From Maioricimonas rarisocia (GTDB lineage: Bacteria > Planctomycetota > Planctomycetia > Planctomycetales > Planctomycetaceae): a stretch of DNA of 64,000 nt. Position 1 is the first letter of the stretch. Every line of letters begins with the position of its first letter. The notes under the pieces are model-generated. The model did not search any database. It had not been told where the DNA came from and saw nothing but the letters and a program-made list of their open reading frames with translations. Both the position numbers and the translations under genes were made by a program. This document shows, in pieces, positions 19,475-28,411 of the stretch. The DNA is taken from assembly GCF_007747795.1 (NCBI RefSeq), contig NZ_CP036275.1, forward strand, positions 4,332,001 through 4,396,000, given 5' to 3'.

Positions 19475-20548
19475 ATGATGGAATCGGAACGGAGCGTCGA
19501 CGAACGACCATGGGGCCTGACGCCGGCAACCTGGGGAATCCTCCTTGGAGTGCTGGCGGCGGTCGGCTACACACTGACGAATATGGCGCTCCGTCGCGTC
19601 GCCTACCGGGACGACCTCGGCTGGGCTCTGTGGGTCTCGTGCCACAAGGGAATCCCCTCCACAATCGCGGCCCTGGTGCTCGTCGGTGTCGAGTGGGCCC
19701 GCGGCCACGATGCGGCCCTCCCCCGCGGGCGACAGCTCGTCATGCTCATCGGCACGGCGCTGATCATGCAGTTCGGCGGAAACGTTCTGTTTCAGATCGC
19801 CCTGAGTTACGGCGGGCTGGCCCTTACCGTCCCCCTCGTGTTCGCCACGATTATTGTGGGCGGCGCAGTCTTGGGACGGGTCATGCTGGGGGAACCGGTC
19901 GGCACCCGAATGCTGCTGGCAATGTCCGTCACGATCGTGGCCATCTTCGTTCTCAGTCAGGGGGCCGGTGCTGCCAGCCTGGCCATGGGACAGCGTCCGA
20001 CGGGCTGGAGTACCCTGTGGGCCATCCTCGCCGCCTGCCTGAGTGGACTGAGCTACGGTCTGTGCGGCGTCGTCATCCGTCGCTGCGTCACCAATCGCAT
20101 GTCGATCGCCGCAACACTGCTCCCGCTGAGCGTCACCGGCGTCATCGGCCTGGGAGCCACCAGTGTCGCCCTGCTCGGGCCACGCGGTGTCCTGACGACC
20201 GCCCCGGAAGATCTGCTCGCCATGGTGCTGGCCGGCGTATTCAACGCTGTCGCATTCTTCGCGATCAGCGCCGCCTACAAGCGTCTGTCGGTCGTAAACG
20301 TCAACCTGATCAATGCGTCCCAGTGCGCCATGGCGGCGGCAGCCGGCGTGCTGCTTTTCGCCGAGCCCCTCACGATCAGCCTGGGAGCGGGAACGTTGCT
20401 GACGCTGCTCGGACTGTTCATCATGGCCAGCCGTCGGCCCGCACCGCCTCCTGCAGAAACGACTCCGCGCCCCGAAGAGCCGGCCACGCAAACCGAAGAC
20501 GCCACCGTCACCGCCCCGCAGCCGACTGTCACCAGCCAGACCCGCTGA
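19475..20548 (+). CDS. EamA/DMT-type multi-spanning transporter
   Basis: 357-aa inner-membrane protein with about ten hydrophobic helices in two similar halves (e.g. WGILLGVLAAVGYTLTNMALRR and TLWAILAACLSGLSYGLCGVVIRR), the EamA (drug/metabolite transporter) pattern, with the late helix QCAMAAAAGVLLFAEPLTISLGAGTLLTLLGLFIM typical of the family. A Pro/Thr-rich soluble tail of ~45 residues follows. The start is ambiguous: ATG 19475 or 19478, neither with a strong Shine-Dalgarno. Substrate unknown. It is followed 23 bp later by the biotin ligase gene on the same strand. Confidence 0.85.
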   Translation: MMESERSVDERPWGLTPATWGILLGVLAAVGYTLTNMALRRVAYRDDLGWALWVSCHKGIPSTIAALVLVGVEWARGHDAALPRGRQLVMLIGTALIMQFGGNVLFQIALSYGGLALTVPLVFATIIVGGAVLGRVMLGEPVGTRMLLAMSVTIVAIFVLSQGAGAASLAMGQRPTGWSTLWAILAACLSGLSYGLCGVVIRRCVTNRMSIAATLLPLSVTGVIGLGATSVALLGPRGVLTTAPEDLLAMVLAGVFNAVAFFAISAAYKRLSVVNVNLINASQCAMAAAAGVLLFAEPLTISLGAGTLLTLLGLFIMASRRPAPPPAETTPRPEEPATQTEDATVTAPQPTVTSQTR

Positions 20549-20571
20549 TCTCGACGCCCGAGCCCCGTGCG

Positions 20572-21345
20572 ATGATCGACGCCGACCACCTCATCTCGAC
20601 GACCTTTGTTCGGCACGTCGAACTTCACGAGGAGCTCGCCTCGACGAACGATCATGCGATGCGGAACGCCGGCACCCTCTCCCCCGCAACACTGGTTGCT
20701 GCACGGCGGCAGACCGCCGGTCGCGGTCGAGGAAGCAACCGCTGGTGGTCCAGCGACGGAGCCCTGACCTTCTCGCTGCTGATCGATCCGGCCGACTGGA
20801 ACCTGCCCACGCCCCGCTGGCCGGAACTCTCCGTAGCGGTCGGCACCGCCATCGCCACCACATTGGGCCCGCTCACCGACTTCGCAGACGTCCGGCTGAA
20901 ATGGCCCAACGACGTCTACCTGAGCGGACGCAAGGTGTGCGGCATTCTCGTCGAAGTCGCCTCCACCAACCCCGGCCGACTCGTCGTGGGAATCGGTCTG
21001 AACGTCAACAACTCGTTCGCCGATGCACCGGACGATGTCCGCCAGCGCGCCATTTCGCTCCGTGACCACGGCAATCGCCCCCTCGACATGACCGATCTGC
21101 TCGAACGGCTGCTGCGCCAGATCGATGGCGACATGACAGCGCTCGCCGAGGAACCCGCGAACCTGCAGGGCCGGTGGCGGAACCTGTGCCTTCTCTCGGG
21201 TCGCTTTGTCACCATCAACGATGGTCGTCGCCGCATCGAGGGAACCTGCCTCGGCATCGACGACGATGCCGCACTGCTGGTGCAGACCGCACTGGGACCG
21301 CAGCGGCTGTACAGCGGCGTAGTCGAAGCATTCGACGACCTTTGA
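20572..21345 (+). CDS. birA: Biotin--[acetyl-CoA-carboxylase] ligase, catalytic form
   Basis: 257-aa group I biotin protein ligase, which activates biotin to biotinyl-AMP and transfers it to the carboxylase carrier lysine. It has TAGRGRGSNRWWSSDGALTFSLL (the GRGR biotinyl-AMP loop), LKWPNDVYLSGRKVCGILVE and GIGLNVNNS. The N-terminal winged helix of E. coli BirA is absent, so it should be an enzyme only, not a repressor. A C-terminal SH3-like domain follows (GRFVTINDGRRRIEGTCLGIDDDAALLV). Start ATG 20572 is immediately before the conserved ISTTFVRHVELHEELASTND. Confidence 0.95.
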   Translation: MIDADHLISTTFVRHVELHEELASTNDHAMRNAGTLSPATLVAARRQTAGRGRGSNRWWSSDGALTFSLLIDPADWNLPTPRWPELSVAVGTAIATTLGPLTDFADVRLKWPNDVYLSGRKVCGILVEVASTNPGRLVVGIGLNVNNSFADAPDDVRQRAISLRDHGNRPLDMTDLLERLLRQIDGDMTALAEEPANLQGRWRNLCLLSGRFVTINDGRRRIEGTCLGIDDDAALLVQTALGPQRLYSGVVEAFDDL

Positions 21346-21448
21346 GCGTACCGCTTGGGCCAGGCCCCGCCCGATCGTGATTGACTCCCTCCCGCCCGAA
21401 CGATCGGAAAGTTGTTGCGTTTCATTTTTGCCTGTCTCACATAAAGGC

Positions 21449-21793
21449 ATGAACGCGATTTCCGGTGACCGCCTGCGGGGCCATCTCGAAACGATGGTCC
21501 TTTCCATCCTCGAACGGGGCGACGCCCACGGTCTGGACATCATGCGGCAACTCGATGCCGCTGGCTGTGGTCTGCTGAAACTCCGCGAAGGAACGCTCTA
21601 CCCGGCACTCTACCGCCTCGAAGCAGCCGGCATGATCTCCGTCGTCAGGAAAGAGAAGCCGCCCGGCGGCAGAGGAGCGGCGCGGCTGATCTACCGGCTG
21701 AGCGGCAAAGGCCGTCGCCACCTGGCAAAAGGACGCCAGGACTGGGTCAGTTTCGTGGAAGTCATCGGCCGCATCGTGGGAGCCCCGGCATGA
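21449..21793 (+). CDS. PadR-family transcriptional regulator
   Basis: 114-aa winged-helix regulator. The PadR opening RGHLETMVLSILERGDAHGLDIMRQL is followed by LKLREGTLYPALYRLEAAGMI (recognition helix and wing) and a helical C-terminus. It overlaps the downstream HAAS-domain membrane protein by 4 nt (ATGA). In this common pairing the regulator represses its own operon and the membrane partner modulates it; that is family knowledge, not shown here. The start at 21449 gives the usual N-terminus; the upstream extension of the frame is unlikely. Confidence 0.92.
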   Translation: MNAISGDRLRGHLETMVLSILERGDAHGLDIMRQLDAAGCGLLKLREGTLYPALYRLEAAGMISVVRKEKPPGGRGAARLIYRLSGKGRRHLAKGRQDWVSFVEVIGRIVGAPA

Positions 21794-22542
21794 ATTCAAT
21801 GATCCAGCGTTCGCTCATGGCACACATCGAGCGTGCGGTCCGCCCCCTCCCCATCGGGCACCTGAAACGCCGCCGCATCCGGGAAGAACTCCTCACCCAC
21901 CTCGAAGCGATCTACGCAGAGGAAATGCAAGGGGGCGACTCGGCTGCGGAGGCCGTGGAGCGTGCGCTGCGCAGATTCGGATCCCCAGAGTCACTGTCCC
22001 GCGAACTGCTCGCTTCCGTCACCTTTGCCGACCGGGTCAACTACGTGATCGAGAAACTCTCTCTCGGGCCGGATGAGACCGTGTGGCACTTTCTTGGCAA
22101 GCAGCTGGCAATCTCGACTCTCTACTGGGGAGTCCCATTGTCGGCGGTGATGCTGCTGAAAGGCTCGGGCGATCTCCTGGTCGGTGGAGATCCAAGTATC
22201 CGCGTGCTGGCCACCGTCATCCTCGTCTCGACGCTGTTCACGACACTGTTCCTCTGGACGACCGACCGCATCAGCCGGGCGTTTTTCGTGGCCGCGTCTG
22301 ACCGGTCGACGCCGCAGGCGATCCGCCTCGCAACTGGCTCGCTCGCGACAGTCCCGGTGGTGATGCTACTTGCCCATGGACTGCTCGGCATCGGCTGGCC
22401 TTCCGGAATGACACTGACTGTCTACGTGGTCCTCGCGCCCGTCGTGCCACTGGCATCGGCCCTCATGGCTCGCAACATGGCCGACAAGATCTGCCACGAA
22501 GAGGAATGGCGGCACCTCGACGCTTCTCCCGTAAACTCGTGA
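21790..22542 (+). CDS. HAAS-domain (permease prefix) membrane protein
   Basis: 250-aa protein with an N-terminal soluble helical region (RRIREELLTHLEAIYAEEM, then AVERALRRFGSPESLSREL), the HAAS/permease-prefix pattern found next to PadR regulators. About four transmembrane helices follow (near 105-122, 133-152, 175-197 and 205-225). It overlaps the padR-type gene and is likely its operon partner, probably modulating or reporting membrane state. No enzymatic motif is visible. Confidence 0.82.
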   Translation: MNSMIQRSLMAHIERAVRPLPIGHLKRRRIREELLTHLEAIYAEEMQGGDSAAEAVERALRRFGSPESLSRELLASVTFADRVNYVIEKLSLGPDETVWHFLGKQLAISTLYWGVPLSAVMLLKGSGDLLVGGDPSIRVLATVILVSTLFTTLFLWTTDRISRAFFVAASDRSTPQAIRLATGSLATVPVVMLLAHGLLGIGWPSGMTLTVYVVLAPVVPLASALMARNMADKICHEEEWRHLDASPVNS

Positions 22543-22548
22543 CGCCCC

Positions 22549-23796
22549 TCACCAGAGCGGCAGCCGGTTCGGCTTCGACCAGCGAATCCGCCCCAGCACC
22601 ACGTCCCCCCGGTAGCCGTTGCGAGGCATCCACTCGCCGGCTGTCACGATCGACTCCTCGGGGCTGACGTTCGTCACGTCGAAGTTCCCCATCAGCGCGA
22701 CCTTGTTCGGATCGTTCACGCCGTCGCCGACGAGCGGCAGCACCACCTGCTCGGTTTCGCGGATCAGGCACTGACGTTCCGGATCGACCTGCGCCACCCA
22801 CAGCGGTGACCGCCAGCGGATGACGTTCGCGTTCGAGGCATCCTTCCGCGTATAGACCAGAAACAGTCCATCGCTGTGCGTCAGCCAGTGCTGCTGCGTC
22901 GTCGACATTTCCAGCGGAGTGCCGTCCTCCCACGCCCAGGCTCGCTGCTCTTCGAAGTTGAGCCCGTCGTCACTCACCGCCACGTACCCGCGGTCGTCCT
23001 CGGCGCGAATTGTCATCCAGATCTTTCCGCCGAACGACGTCACGCTCGGCTCGAGCAGTCCCCGGCCGTGCTCGTTGTGCAGCGGCGGACCGACCTCACG
23101 GATCTTCAGTTGATCGCCGTCGTACGTCGCCTGCACGCCGGCGACCATCCGCGCCTCCGGCTTCGGACCAAATGTGAACGCCAGCTGGATATCGCCGTTC
23201 GGGAGTACGACTCGCTGACCGCAGTTGTTCGAGTAGATGAAGCTGCCACGCGGGTCATCCCACTCGAGAATCTTTCGCTCCGACCAGGTTCCGTCGGCAG
23301 CCCGGGTGACGTACACGGGGTAGCGGGCCAACTGCTCACCACGCGCGAAGTATGCCCCCTTGTAGAAGACGACGTGCCCCAGCGCCAGCACCGTGCCGGT
23401 CGGTGGATGGTACTGCGGCGTGACGTCGCAGACGCCCGCCTTCAGGCCGTCATCGCGACCGGGGACAGGATCCCGATCGAGTGCCGCGATCGGCTCCGGA
23501 TCTGTCCAGGTTCTGCCGCGATCGTGCGACTCGGTCCAGTGGACCGGGCCAAAGTAATCCGACCCACCGATCTCCTGAATGTTCATCAGCGTGACCGGCT
23601 TGCCATTCTGTCCCGGCAGCATGCAGGCCCGCGGATGAAACCACGTGAGGCTCTGCCCGTCCCGGTTCCGCCACAGAGTCTCCTTCGAGATCGACTCGAT
23701 AAGGGAAGACGCACCGGCGGCACGTGTGGTGAGTGCGGGAGCGACAACGGCCGAACCGGCCACGGCAAGAAATCGTCTGCGGTTGATCGTGTTCAT
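22549..23796 (-). CDS. Tat-exported sialidase-like (BNR repeat) protein
   Basis: 415-aa protein starting MNTINRRRFLAVAGSAVVAPAL, a twin-arginine signal typical of planctomycete exported enzymes. The mature part is a probable six-bladed propeller with BNR/Asp-box-like elements (ESHDRGRTWTDPEP and AVSDDGLNFEEQ) and ordered blades around RGLLEPSVTSFGGKIWMTIRAEDDRGYVAVS. It resembles the sialidase (neuraminidase)-family proteins common in planctomycetes, where true sialidase activity is rarely shown. It converges with the HAAS gene, 6 bp apart. No strong Shine-Dalgarno is seen before ATG 23796. Confidence 0.8.
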   Translation of the reverse strand: MNTINRRRFLAVAGSAVVAPALTTRAAGASSLIESISKETLWRNRDGQSLTWFHPRACMLPGQNGKPVTLMNIQEIGGSDYFGPVHWTESHDRGRTWTDPEPIAALDRDPVPGRDDGLKAGVCDVTPQYHPPTGTVLALGHVVFYKGAYFARGEQLARYPVYVTRAADGTWSERKILEWDDPRGSFIYSNNCGQRVVLPNGDIQLAFTFGPKPEARMVAGVQATYDGDQLKIREVGPPLHNEHGRGLLEPSVTSFGGKIWMTIRAEDDRGYVAVSDDGLNFEEQRAWAWEDGTPLEMSTTQQHWLTHSDGLFLVYTRKDASNANVIRWRSPLWVAQVDPERQCLIRETEQVVLPLVGDGVNDPNKVALMGNFDVTNVSPEESIVTAGEWMPRNGYRGDVVLGRIRWSKPNRLPLW

Positions 23797-24196
23797 GCCA
23801 GAGAGGATAGCAGAGGCGGACGGGCCGGTCAGTTCCGCCGCACGTGAATCGCTCCACCAGGGTGCGCCACACCGGTGCTCCTGCTTTGCCACACCCCGGC
23901 CGCACGTTGCGCCACCGAACTTTACCAGGACCGGACGCCACCGTGTGCCACTGGCTTCGCCCAATGGCACACAGTGCTTTCACGGAAGCGAGGCAGTGCC
24001 ACACCAGTATCAGCGACGGGCAGCCGGCAACGAGGTGACAGAGAGTCAGCAGCACGACGCCGAGAGGTCGTTCGTTCATGAATGGGCCCGCCTGAAAAAC
24101 GTCTGTGAAGAGGCGCACAGCGGCACCAGACGTTTCCAGCGTATCCGCACCGACGGAGAATCTCACGACCCCACTGTCAGTCGGGCGCGTCATGAA
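23797..24196. repeat. Intergenic region with hairpin and GCCACACC repeats
   Basis: About 400 bp between the sialidase-like gene and the first Tad-type operon, without a convincing gene. A large inverted repeat at 23939-23976 pairs CACCGTGTGCCA with TGGCACACAGTG (11 of 12) with an inner TGG/CCA pair. The octamer GCCACACC occurs three times (23866-23873, 23888-23895, 23998-24005). No T-run follows the hairpin. This looks like a dispersed palindromic element similar in spirit to that at 1.1-1.4 kb. Confidence 0.5.
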
Positions 24197-24619
24197 TCAG
24201 AACGTATCCAGCGATTCCCGTTTCAGCGTGCATGAGCGGGACATCGTGACCCCGTCAAAGTACTTCGGCACGACCCAGCTGTTGCTGCCGATCGGCACAG
24301 AGACGTTCACCGTCACCGAAGTTGTCTCCTCCGTGATCTCCTCGGGATCGACCGTCACCGTCACAGACGTCATCGACAGAGCACCGAGCACCTCCTCGGC
24401 TTTCGCCTTCACATCGTCCTCGGTCGCACCGGGGACGATGCCGCGGCGGGCTCCCTCGTAGACAGCCGAGTCCATCCCGTGTCGCACCATGTTGAAGCGT
24501 GCGAACTCGATCATCCCGAAGAAGACCAGAAACAGCACCGGTGCCGTGATCGCGAACTCCACGATCGTGGCTCCCGACCGCGGGTTGGCAGCTCGACGGC
24601 GATATCGGCAGGCTTGCAT
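24197..24619 (-). CDS. TadE-like pseudopilin
   Basis: 140-aa minor pseudopilin. A basic leader ends at RSG, followed by ATIVEFAITAPVLFLVFFGMIEFAR, with the conserved Glu at mature position 5, and then an extracytoplasmic beta-rich part (TSVTVTVDPEEITEETTSVTVNVSVP). It is last in a same-strand group of four (26738 to 24197). TadE proteins are processed like Flp and act in pilus assembly or secretion. It lies 5 bp downstream of the VWA/TadG-like gene. Confidence 0.85.
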   Translation of the reverse strand: MQACRYRRRAANPRSGATIVEFAITAPVLFLVFFGMIEFARFNMVRHGMDSAVYEGARRGIVPGATEDDVKAKAEEVLGALSMTSVTVTVDPEEITEETTSVTVNVSVPIGSNSWVVPKYFDGVTMSRSCTLKRESLDTF

Positions 24620-24624
24620 GGTGG

Positions 24625-25773
24625 CTACTCGGTCAGCATCACGGGAAGCGTCAAAGCGATCTCGCGAAACACGTCTTCCAGGGCGGCTTCGTCGGACGCA
24701 TGGTAATGATCCCCACCACCTGCCGCCGCAACCGCCGCCATCTGTGGCTGGTTGGCCCCGTTGCTGAACGTAATGGTGTGTACGGTGATATGTGCGGCCG
24801 CAGCATCAGCAGCGGCATCGATCGGAGACCGCCCCCCCTGTTGATGCCCGTCGGTCAGCACGACCATCGTCTTGGCGGCGTAGGGACGTGTGTTCGCAGA
24901 GTTCGTCAGAACCGTCACCGCAGTATCGATGCCGGAACTGATCTCCGTTCCGCCGTTAAAGATCGTGTTGCCGATCGACGTCAGTGACGTATCCAGTGCC
25001 GTCAGGTCGGAGGTCAGATCGAGATCGACATTCGATGACGTATTGGACAGGGCGCACCACGTGCCATTGCTGGCGTATGACACGAGCGCCACGTATTCGA
25101 CCGTTTCGGTACTCGCCAGCGTCGAGGAGAAGACCGCGCCGGCATCCTCGAGCGCCTGCCAGCGACTGTCAGGCAGTGGCGGCAGGCACATCCGCGGGTC
25201 ACTCCCACTCATGTACGGAGCCGTATTCTCGACCGTCAGCTTCATCGAACTGGATCGGTCCACCACCAGGCAGATGTCACGATCCAGTCGCACGACGACC
25301 GCCGACTTCGACGTCTCGAACTGATAGGACTGGAAGATCTGAGCGAAGTAGAGCGGCACGGGTCCACAAGGAGAACCGTCGGTCCGTCGGCCGGTCACCT
25401 GCAACCCGTTGACCGGAGTCCCCGCCGAGTCAAACGTCCACTTGCCGTTCTCCTGTTGCGTCACCTTCCCTGCGATGATGTCGCTGTCGTCCAGAATCAG
25501 TGCCTCGCCGGCAACCAGGTTCTGAGAGGCCAGCGACTTCGCTGCGGCGCGGGCCAGATCCAGGTCCTGCGTCCGCGACAGTGATTCGCCGCTGGCGCGG
25601 GCCGCCGCATCGACGGCAATCCGCAACTGGGTCTGCACCAGCTGCATGAAGGCAACGTCGACCATGAAGGCGACCATGCCGATGAAGATGATCAGCAGCA
25701 GCGCCACCAGCAGCAGGATGGCCCCTTTTCTCGGCCGCCGGTCGCGGATCATGCAACGGATAGTCGAGCGCAT
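24625..25773 (-). CDS. TadG-like protein with VWA domain
   Basis: 382-aa membrane-anchored protein. The N-terminal pilin-like helix GAILLLVALLLIIFIGMVAFMVDVAFMQ is followed by the Tad-type VQTQLRIAVDAAARASGE helix. A von Willebrand factor A domain then begins near residue 165 with the MIDAS motif DRSSS (CLVVDRSSSMKL); further MIDAS-type residues are in GGTEISSGIDTAV and VLTDGHQQGG. Metal-dependent adhesion or protein binding outside the cytoplasmic membrane is likely. It is flanked by two TadE-like genes, as in Tad loci. Confidence 0.85.
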   Translation of the reverse strand: MRSTIRCMIRDRRPRKGAILLLVALLLIIFIGMVAFMVDVAFMQLVQTQLRIAVDAAARASGESLSRTQDLDLARAAAKSLASQNLVAGEALILDDSDIIAGKVTQQENGKWTFDSAGTPVNGLQVTGRRTDGSPCGPVPLYFAQIFQSYQFETSKSAVVVRLDRDICLVVDRSSSMKLTVENTAPYMSGSDPRMCLPPLPDSRWQALEDAGAVFSSTLASTETVEYVALVSYASNGTWCALSNTSSNVDLDLTSDLTALDTSLTSIGNTIFNGGTEISSGIDTAVTVLTNSANTRPYAAKTMVVLTDGHQQGGRSPIDAAADAAAAHITVHTITFSNGANQPQMAAVAAAGGGDHYHASDEAALEDVFREIALTLPVMLTE

Positions 25774-25821
25774 CTGACCGATCCTTTAATGAAGCCGGAT
25801 TTCAAAAAATGGCGGGACAGG

Positions 25822-26235
25822 CTATTCCTTGACCATCCGCGTCGAAACGGACATGTCCTGCGCCAGAGGGAGCCAACCCGGCAGGACCGTATTGGCATCG
25901 GCAGCCGCGGACACCGTCACACGGATCACGTCGCCCCGCTCGGCCGACGCAACGTTCTGAGGATCAAACGTGATCGAGTATCCGTTCACGCCGCGTCCAT
26001 CCAGAATTGCCTCGGCGGCATCTTCAGCCAGTGCACTCGTCCCCTTTCGCTTGATCGCGGCCCGGGCGGACTCGTAGCTGGCGATCTGCAACGTCTGCTT
26101 CAGGAAGATCATGTCGGCCGCCTGAATCCCCGTCAGCAGGATCAGCAGCAGCGTCGGTAGGCAAACCGCCAGCTCGACCATCGCGACACCACTCCGTCCG
26201 GATGCGTCACTGCGTTTCCGGGATCGACACATCAT
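25822..26235 (-). CDS. TadE-like pseudopilin
   Basis: 137-aa pseudopilin. Leader ...GRSG, then VAMVELAVCLPTLLLILLTGIQAADM with Glu at mature position 5, followed by a helical stretch (QTLQIASYESARAAI) and a beta-rich tail. It overlaps the upstream HAMP-like gene by 4 nt (ATGA), which argues for translational coupling in this operon. Confidence 0.85.
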   Translation of the reverse strand: MMCRSRKRSDASGRSGVAMVELAVCLPTLLLILLTGIQAADMIFLKQTLQIASYESARAAIKRKGTSALAEDAAEAILDGRGVNGYSITFDPQNVASAERGDVIRVTVSAAADANTVLPGWLPLAQDMSVSTRMVKE

Positions 26236-26738
26236 GAGACCGGTACCTGCTGTTGCTGAACTGCTTCCATCACCTCGTCGACCGATGGTTTCTCGTCGGC
26301 GGTGCTTTCAGAGTCAGCTGCGGCGTTGGCCCCGTTCAGCCGTTCCAGAGCGGCATTGAAGTCGTCGGCCAGCCCGACCCACAGATCGTGCTTGCGCAGT
26401 TTGATCGGCTTGACCTGTTCGCCGGCAGCGATCCGCTTCAGCTCCGACCGGACCCGGAACACAGGCCCCACGAACCGGTGGCTCAGCTTGATGACGTCGT
26501 TGAGAAAGGCGGGCAACATCATCGCTGCGGCGATGTAGAAGATTGCGTGGTCGCTCCAGACAGCAGCGAAATGACTGCGGATCGTCTCGCCCGGACCGGC
26601 GAACATGAAACGCACCACGGTGAGGAAGACAAAAGTGACGCAGAGATACGTCAACCATTGCCTGGTCACGTGCAGGAGGATCGCCCCCTGGATCTCACGA
26701 TCGATGTAGCGGGCTTTGCGTCGATGTTTCTGAGTCAT
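26232..26738 (-). CDS. Membrane protein with HAMP-like segment
   Basis: 168-aa inner-membrane protein. Two transmembrane helices (about 28-48, WLTYLCVTFVFLTVVRFMF, and 65-85) are followed by a cytoplasmic helix (FRVRSELKRIAAGEQVKPIKLRKHDLWVGLADDFNAALERL) that has the shape of a HAMP or signalling linker, then an acidic, low-complexity tail. No kinase or methyl-accepting module is fused. It is the first gene of the small Tad-type operon and may transmit a membrane signal or organise the pseudopilins; this is inference from position. Confidence 0.7.
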   Translation of the reverse strand: MTQKHRRKARYIDREIQGAILLHVTRQWLTYLCVTFVFLTVVRFMFAGPGETIRSHFAAVWSDHAIFYIAAAMMLPAFLNDVIKLSHRFVGPVFRVRSELKRIAAGEQVKPIKLRKHDLWVGLADDFNAALERLNGANAAADSESTADEKPSVDEVMEAVQQQQVPVS

Positions 26739-27048
26739 CGCTGGCCTCGGCGCGTCGCATTTCCGATTCGAAACGTCGCTGGAACCGTTATCCAGCGAGT
26801 CTCAACGCTAGGCCGCGAATGAGTCTCCATTATTCACAGAACGGTAATCCGAGGCCGATCCGACCGGAATAACCTGAGGCTCTCACTACGATCGGCGCAA
26901 CCGGCCACAACGGCATCCCGTCCGTCACCACATCAGAGGTGCAGATCTGACAGTTGCTATAACCCGCCGGGCGATTGAGCGACGCACGCCAGCAACGGGA
27001 GGCCGCTCCGGGTAACTGATGGCCGGCGCGGATGGACCGTCTGCGGAG
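26739..27048. other. Intergenic region upstream of the first Tad-type operon
   Basis: About 310 bp. AT-richer than the neighbours (e.g. CATTATTCACAGAACGG), consistent with the operon's promoter. I find no copy of the TGCACA-N3-TGTGCA palindrome seen in the second Tad locus and no terminator hairpin. Confidence 0.4.
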
Positions 27049-27462
27049 CTATCCCCCGGCGGCCCGCAGCTTGCTCATCAGGGCTTCCTGATTCCAGCAG
27101 TCCCACCCGCCGACCAGTTTGCCGTCACGGAACTGTTGCCAGGTCATCCCCCGAAACGAGATCGGCTGCCCGGTCGCCTTGAGGCCCAGACCGTCCCCCT
27201 GATGCGTCCCCGTTGCACGCCAGCGGATCACGACCTCGTCTCCCTCTGCGACGGTCCCCTCCACCGTAAACTTCAGATCGGGGAAGGCGGCAAGAAACTG
27301 AGCATGCACGTGCTCCTTGAATTCTTTCGGCCCCCGGACCGTCGCTCCCTCCAGTTCCCCACAGCTCTCATCGGTCAGCAGTTCGTCAATCGTCTCGGTT
27401 CGCCGCTGATTCCACACCTCCTCAAACCATCGCAGAGACCGTGCAACGTTGTCGTTGTTCAC
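27049..27462 (-). CDS. SnoaL-like/ester-cyclase family protein
   Basis: 137-aa NTF2-fold protein: NVARSLRWFEEVWNQRRTETIDELL, GPKEFKEHVHAQFLAAFPDLKFTVE, EVVIRWRATGTHQG, FRGMTWQQFRDGKLVGGWDCWNQEAL. Such SnoaL-like proteins are polyketide cyclases or, more often, of unknown function. The GTG at 27462 is preferred to an ATG 16 codons upstream because GAGGAG lies 7 nt before it and the family N-terminus begins there. Confidence 0.82.
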   Translation of the reverse strand: MNNDNVARSLRWFEEVWNQRRTETIDELLTDESCGELEGATVRGPKEFKEHVHAQFLAAFPDLKFTVEGTVAEGDEVVIRWRATGTHQGDGLGLKATGQPISFRGMTWQQFRDGKLVGGWDCWNQEALMSKLRAAGG

Positions 27463-27622
27463 CTGCCCGCTCCTCACTCGTGTCAAGGTGCGTGTCTCGT
27501 CAGACGACAACCAGAGCCGTCCCAGATGAAGAAGCTAAACCTGACTCACGGCGGTTGCAATCGGATTTCCTCCGCGAGACCCCAGCCGGGGCGTCCTATA
27601 CAGATTTCTGGCGACAGCGAGT

Positions 27623-28411
27623 TCACATGATCGAACGGACCAGGCCTCCCTCGGCACGGATTGCCGCCCCGTTGATGACCGCAGCCCGGGCACTGCAGAC
27701 GAACGCCACCACGTCGCCGATCTCCTTCGGGTCGATCAACCGCTGAATCAGGGACGTCGGCCGGTTCTCCTGGATGAACTTCTGCTGCGCTTCTTTCGCC
27801 GGCAGATCGGGGACAAGGCCTCCGATGAACTCCTCCACACTTTCAGTCCGTGTCGGACCGGGAAGGACGCAGTTGACGGTCACGGCAGTCCCCTGTGTCA
27901 GTTCGGCCAGCGAGCGGGAGATCCCCAGCTGCATTGTCTTGGTCGCACTGTAGTGAGCCATCTCCGGTGCCGGGTTCAGGCCCGACTCACTCGAGATGAA
28001 CACCACCCGGCCGTCGCCCCGGTCGAGCATCGGTTTGAGGTAGTGACGCGCCAGCCGCACCCCACTCATGATGTTGATCTCGATGATCCGCTGCCACGCG
28101 TCGTCATCGGTCTCGAAGAAGTCGACCGCTTCGTAGATCCCCAGATTATTGACGAGTATGTCGACTTCGCTGATCTGCCGGATCGTCTCGTCGCAGCCTT
28201 CCTGCGTGCCGTTGTCGGCAACCAGGGGAACCAGATCGGCTTCGGGAAATCCGCCGCGAATATCAGCGATCGCGGCGTCGACACTTTTCTGGCTGCGGCC
28301 GTTGATCACGACACGGGCTCCCTCCGTAGCGAGCACGCGCGCGATCTCCAGACCGATTCCCCCCGAGGAGGCGGTCACCAGTACCAGCTTGTTGTTCAGT
28401 TCGAGATCCAT
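27623..28411 (-). CDS. Short-chain dehydrogenase/reductase
   Basis: 262-aa classical SDR. The Rossmann motif is [16 protein letters not shown] (TGxxxGIG form), NNLGIYE corresponds to NNAG, and the catalytic Ser-Tyr-Lys lie in [10 protein letters not shown] and HYSATK. Arg in VINGRSQKS after the second strand suggests NADP(H) preference. The C-terminus [17 protein letters not shown] is typical of FabG-like members. Substrate unknown. It is transcribed toward the SnoaL gene, 160 bp apart. Confidence 0.92.
   Translation of the reverse strand: MDLELNNKLVLVTASSGGIGLEIARVLATEGARVVINGRSQKSVDAAIADIRGGFPEADLVPLVADNGTQEGCDETIRQISEVDILVNNLGIYEAVDFFETDDDAWQRIIEINIMSGVRLARHYLKPMLDRGDGRVVFISSESGLNPAPEMAHYSATKTMQLGISRSLAELTQGTAVTVNCVLPGPTRTESVEEFIGGLVPDLPAKEAQQKFIQENRPTSLIQRLIDPKEIGDVVAFVCSARAAVINGAAIRAEGGLVRSIM

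Noticed and set aside
18943-20571. Upstream extension of the birA frame
   Set aside because: The frame is open for 543 codons before the BirA start but overlaps the HDAC and transporter genes and has no homologous-looking sequence.
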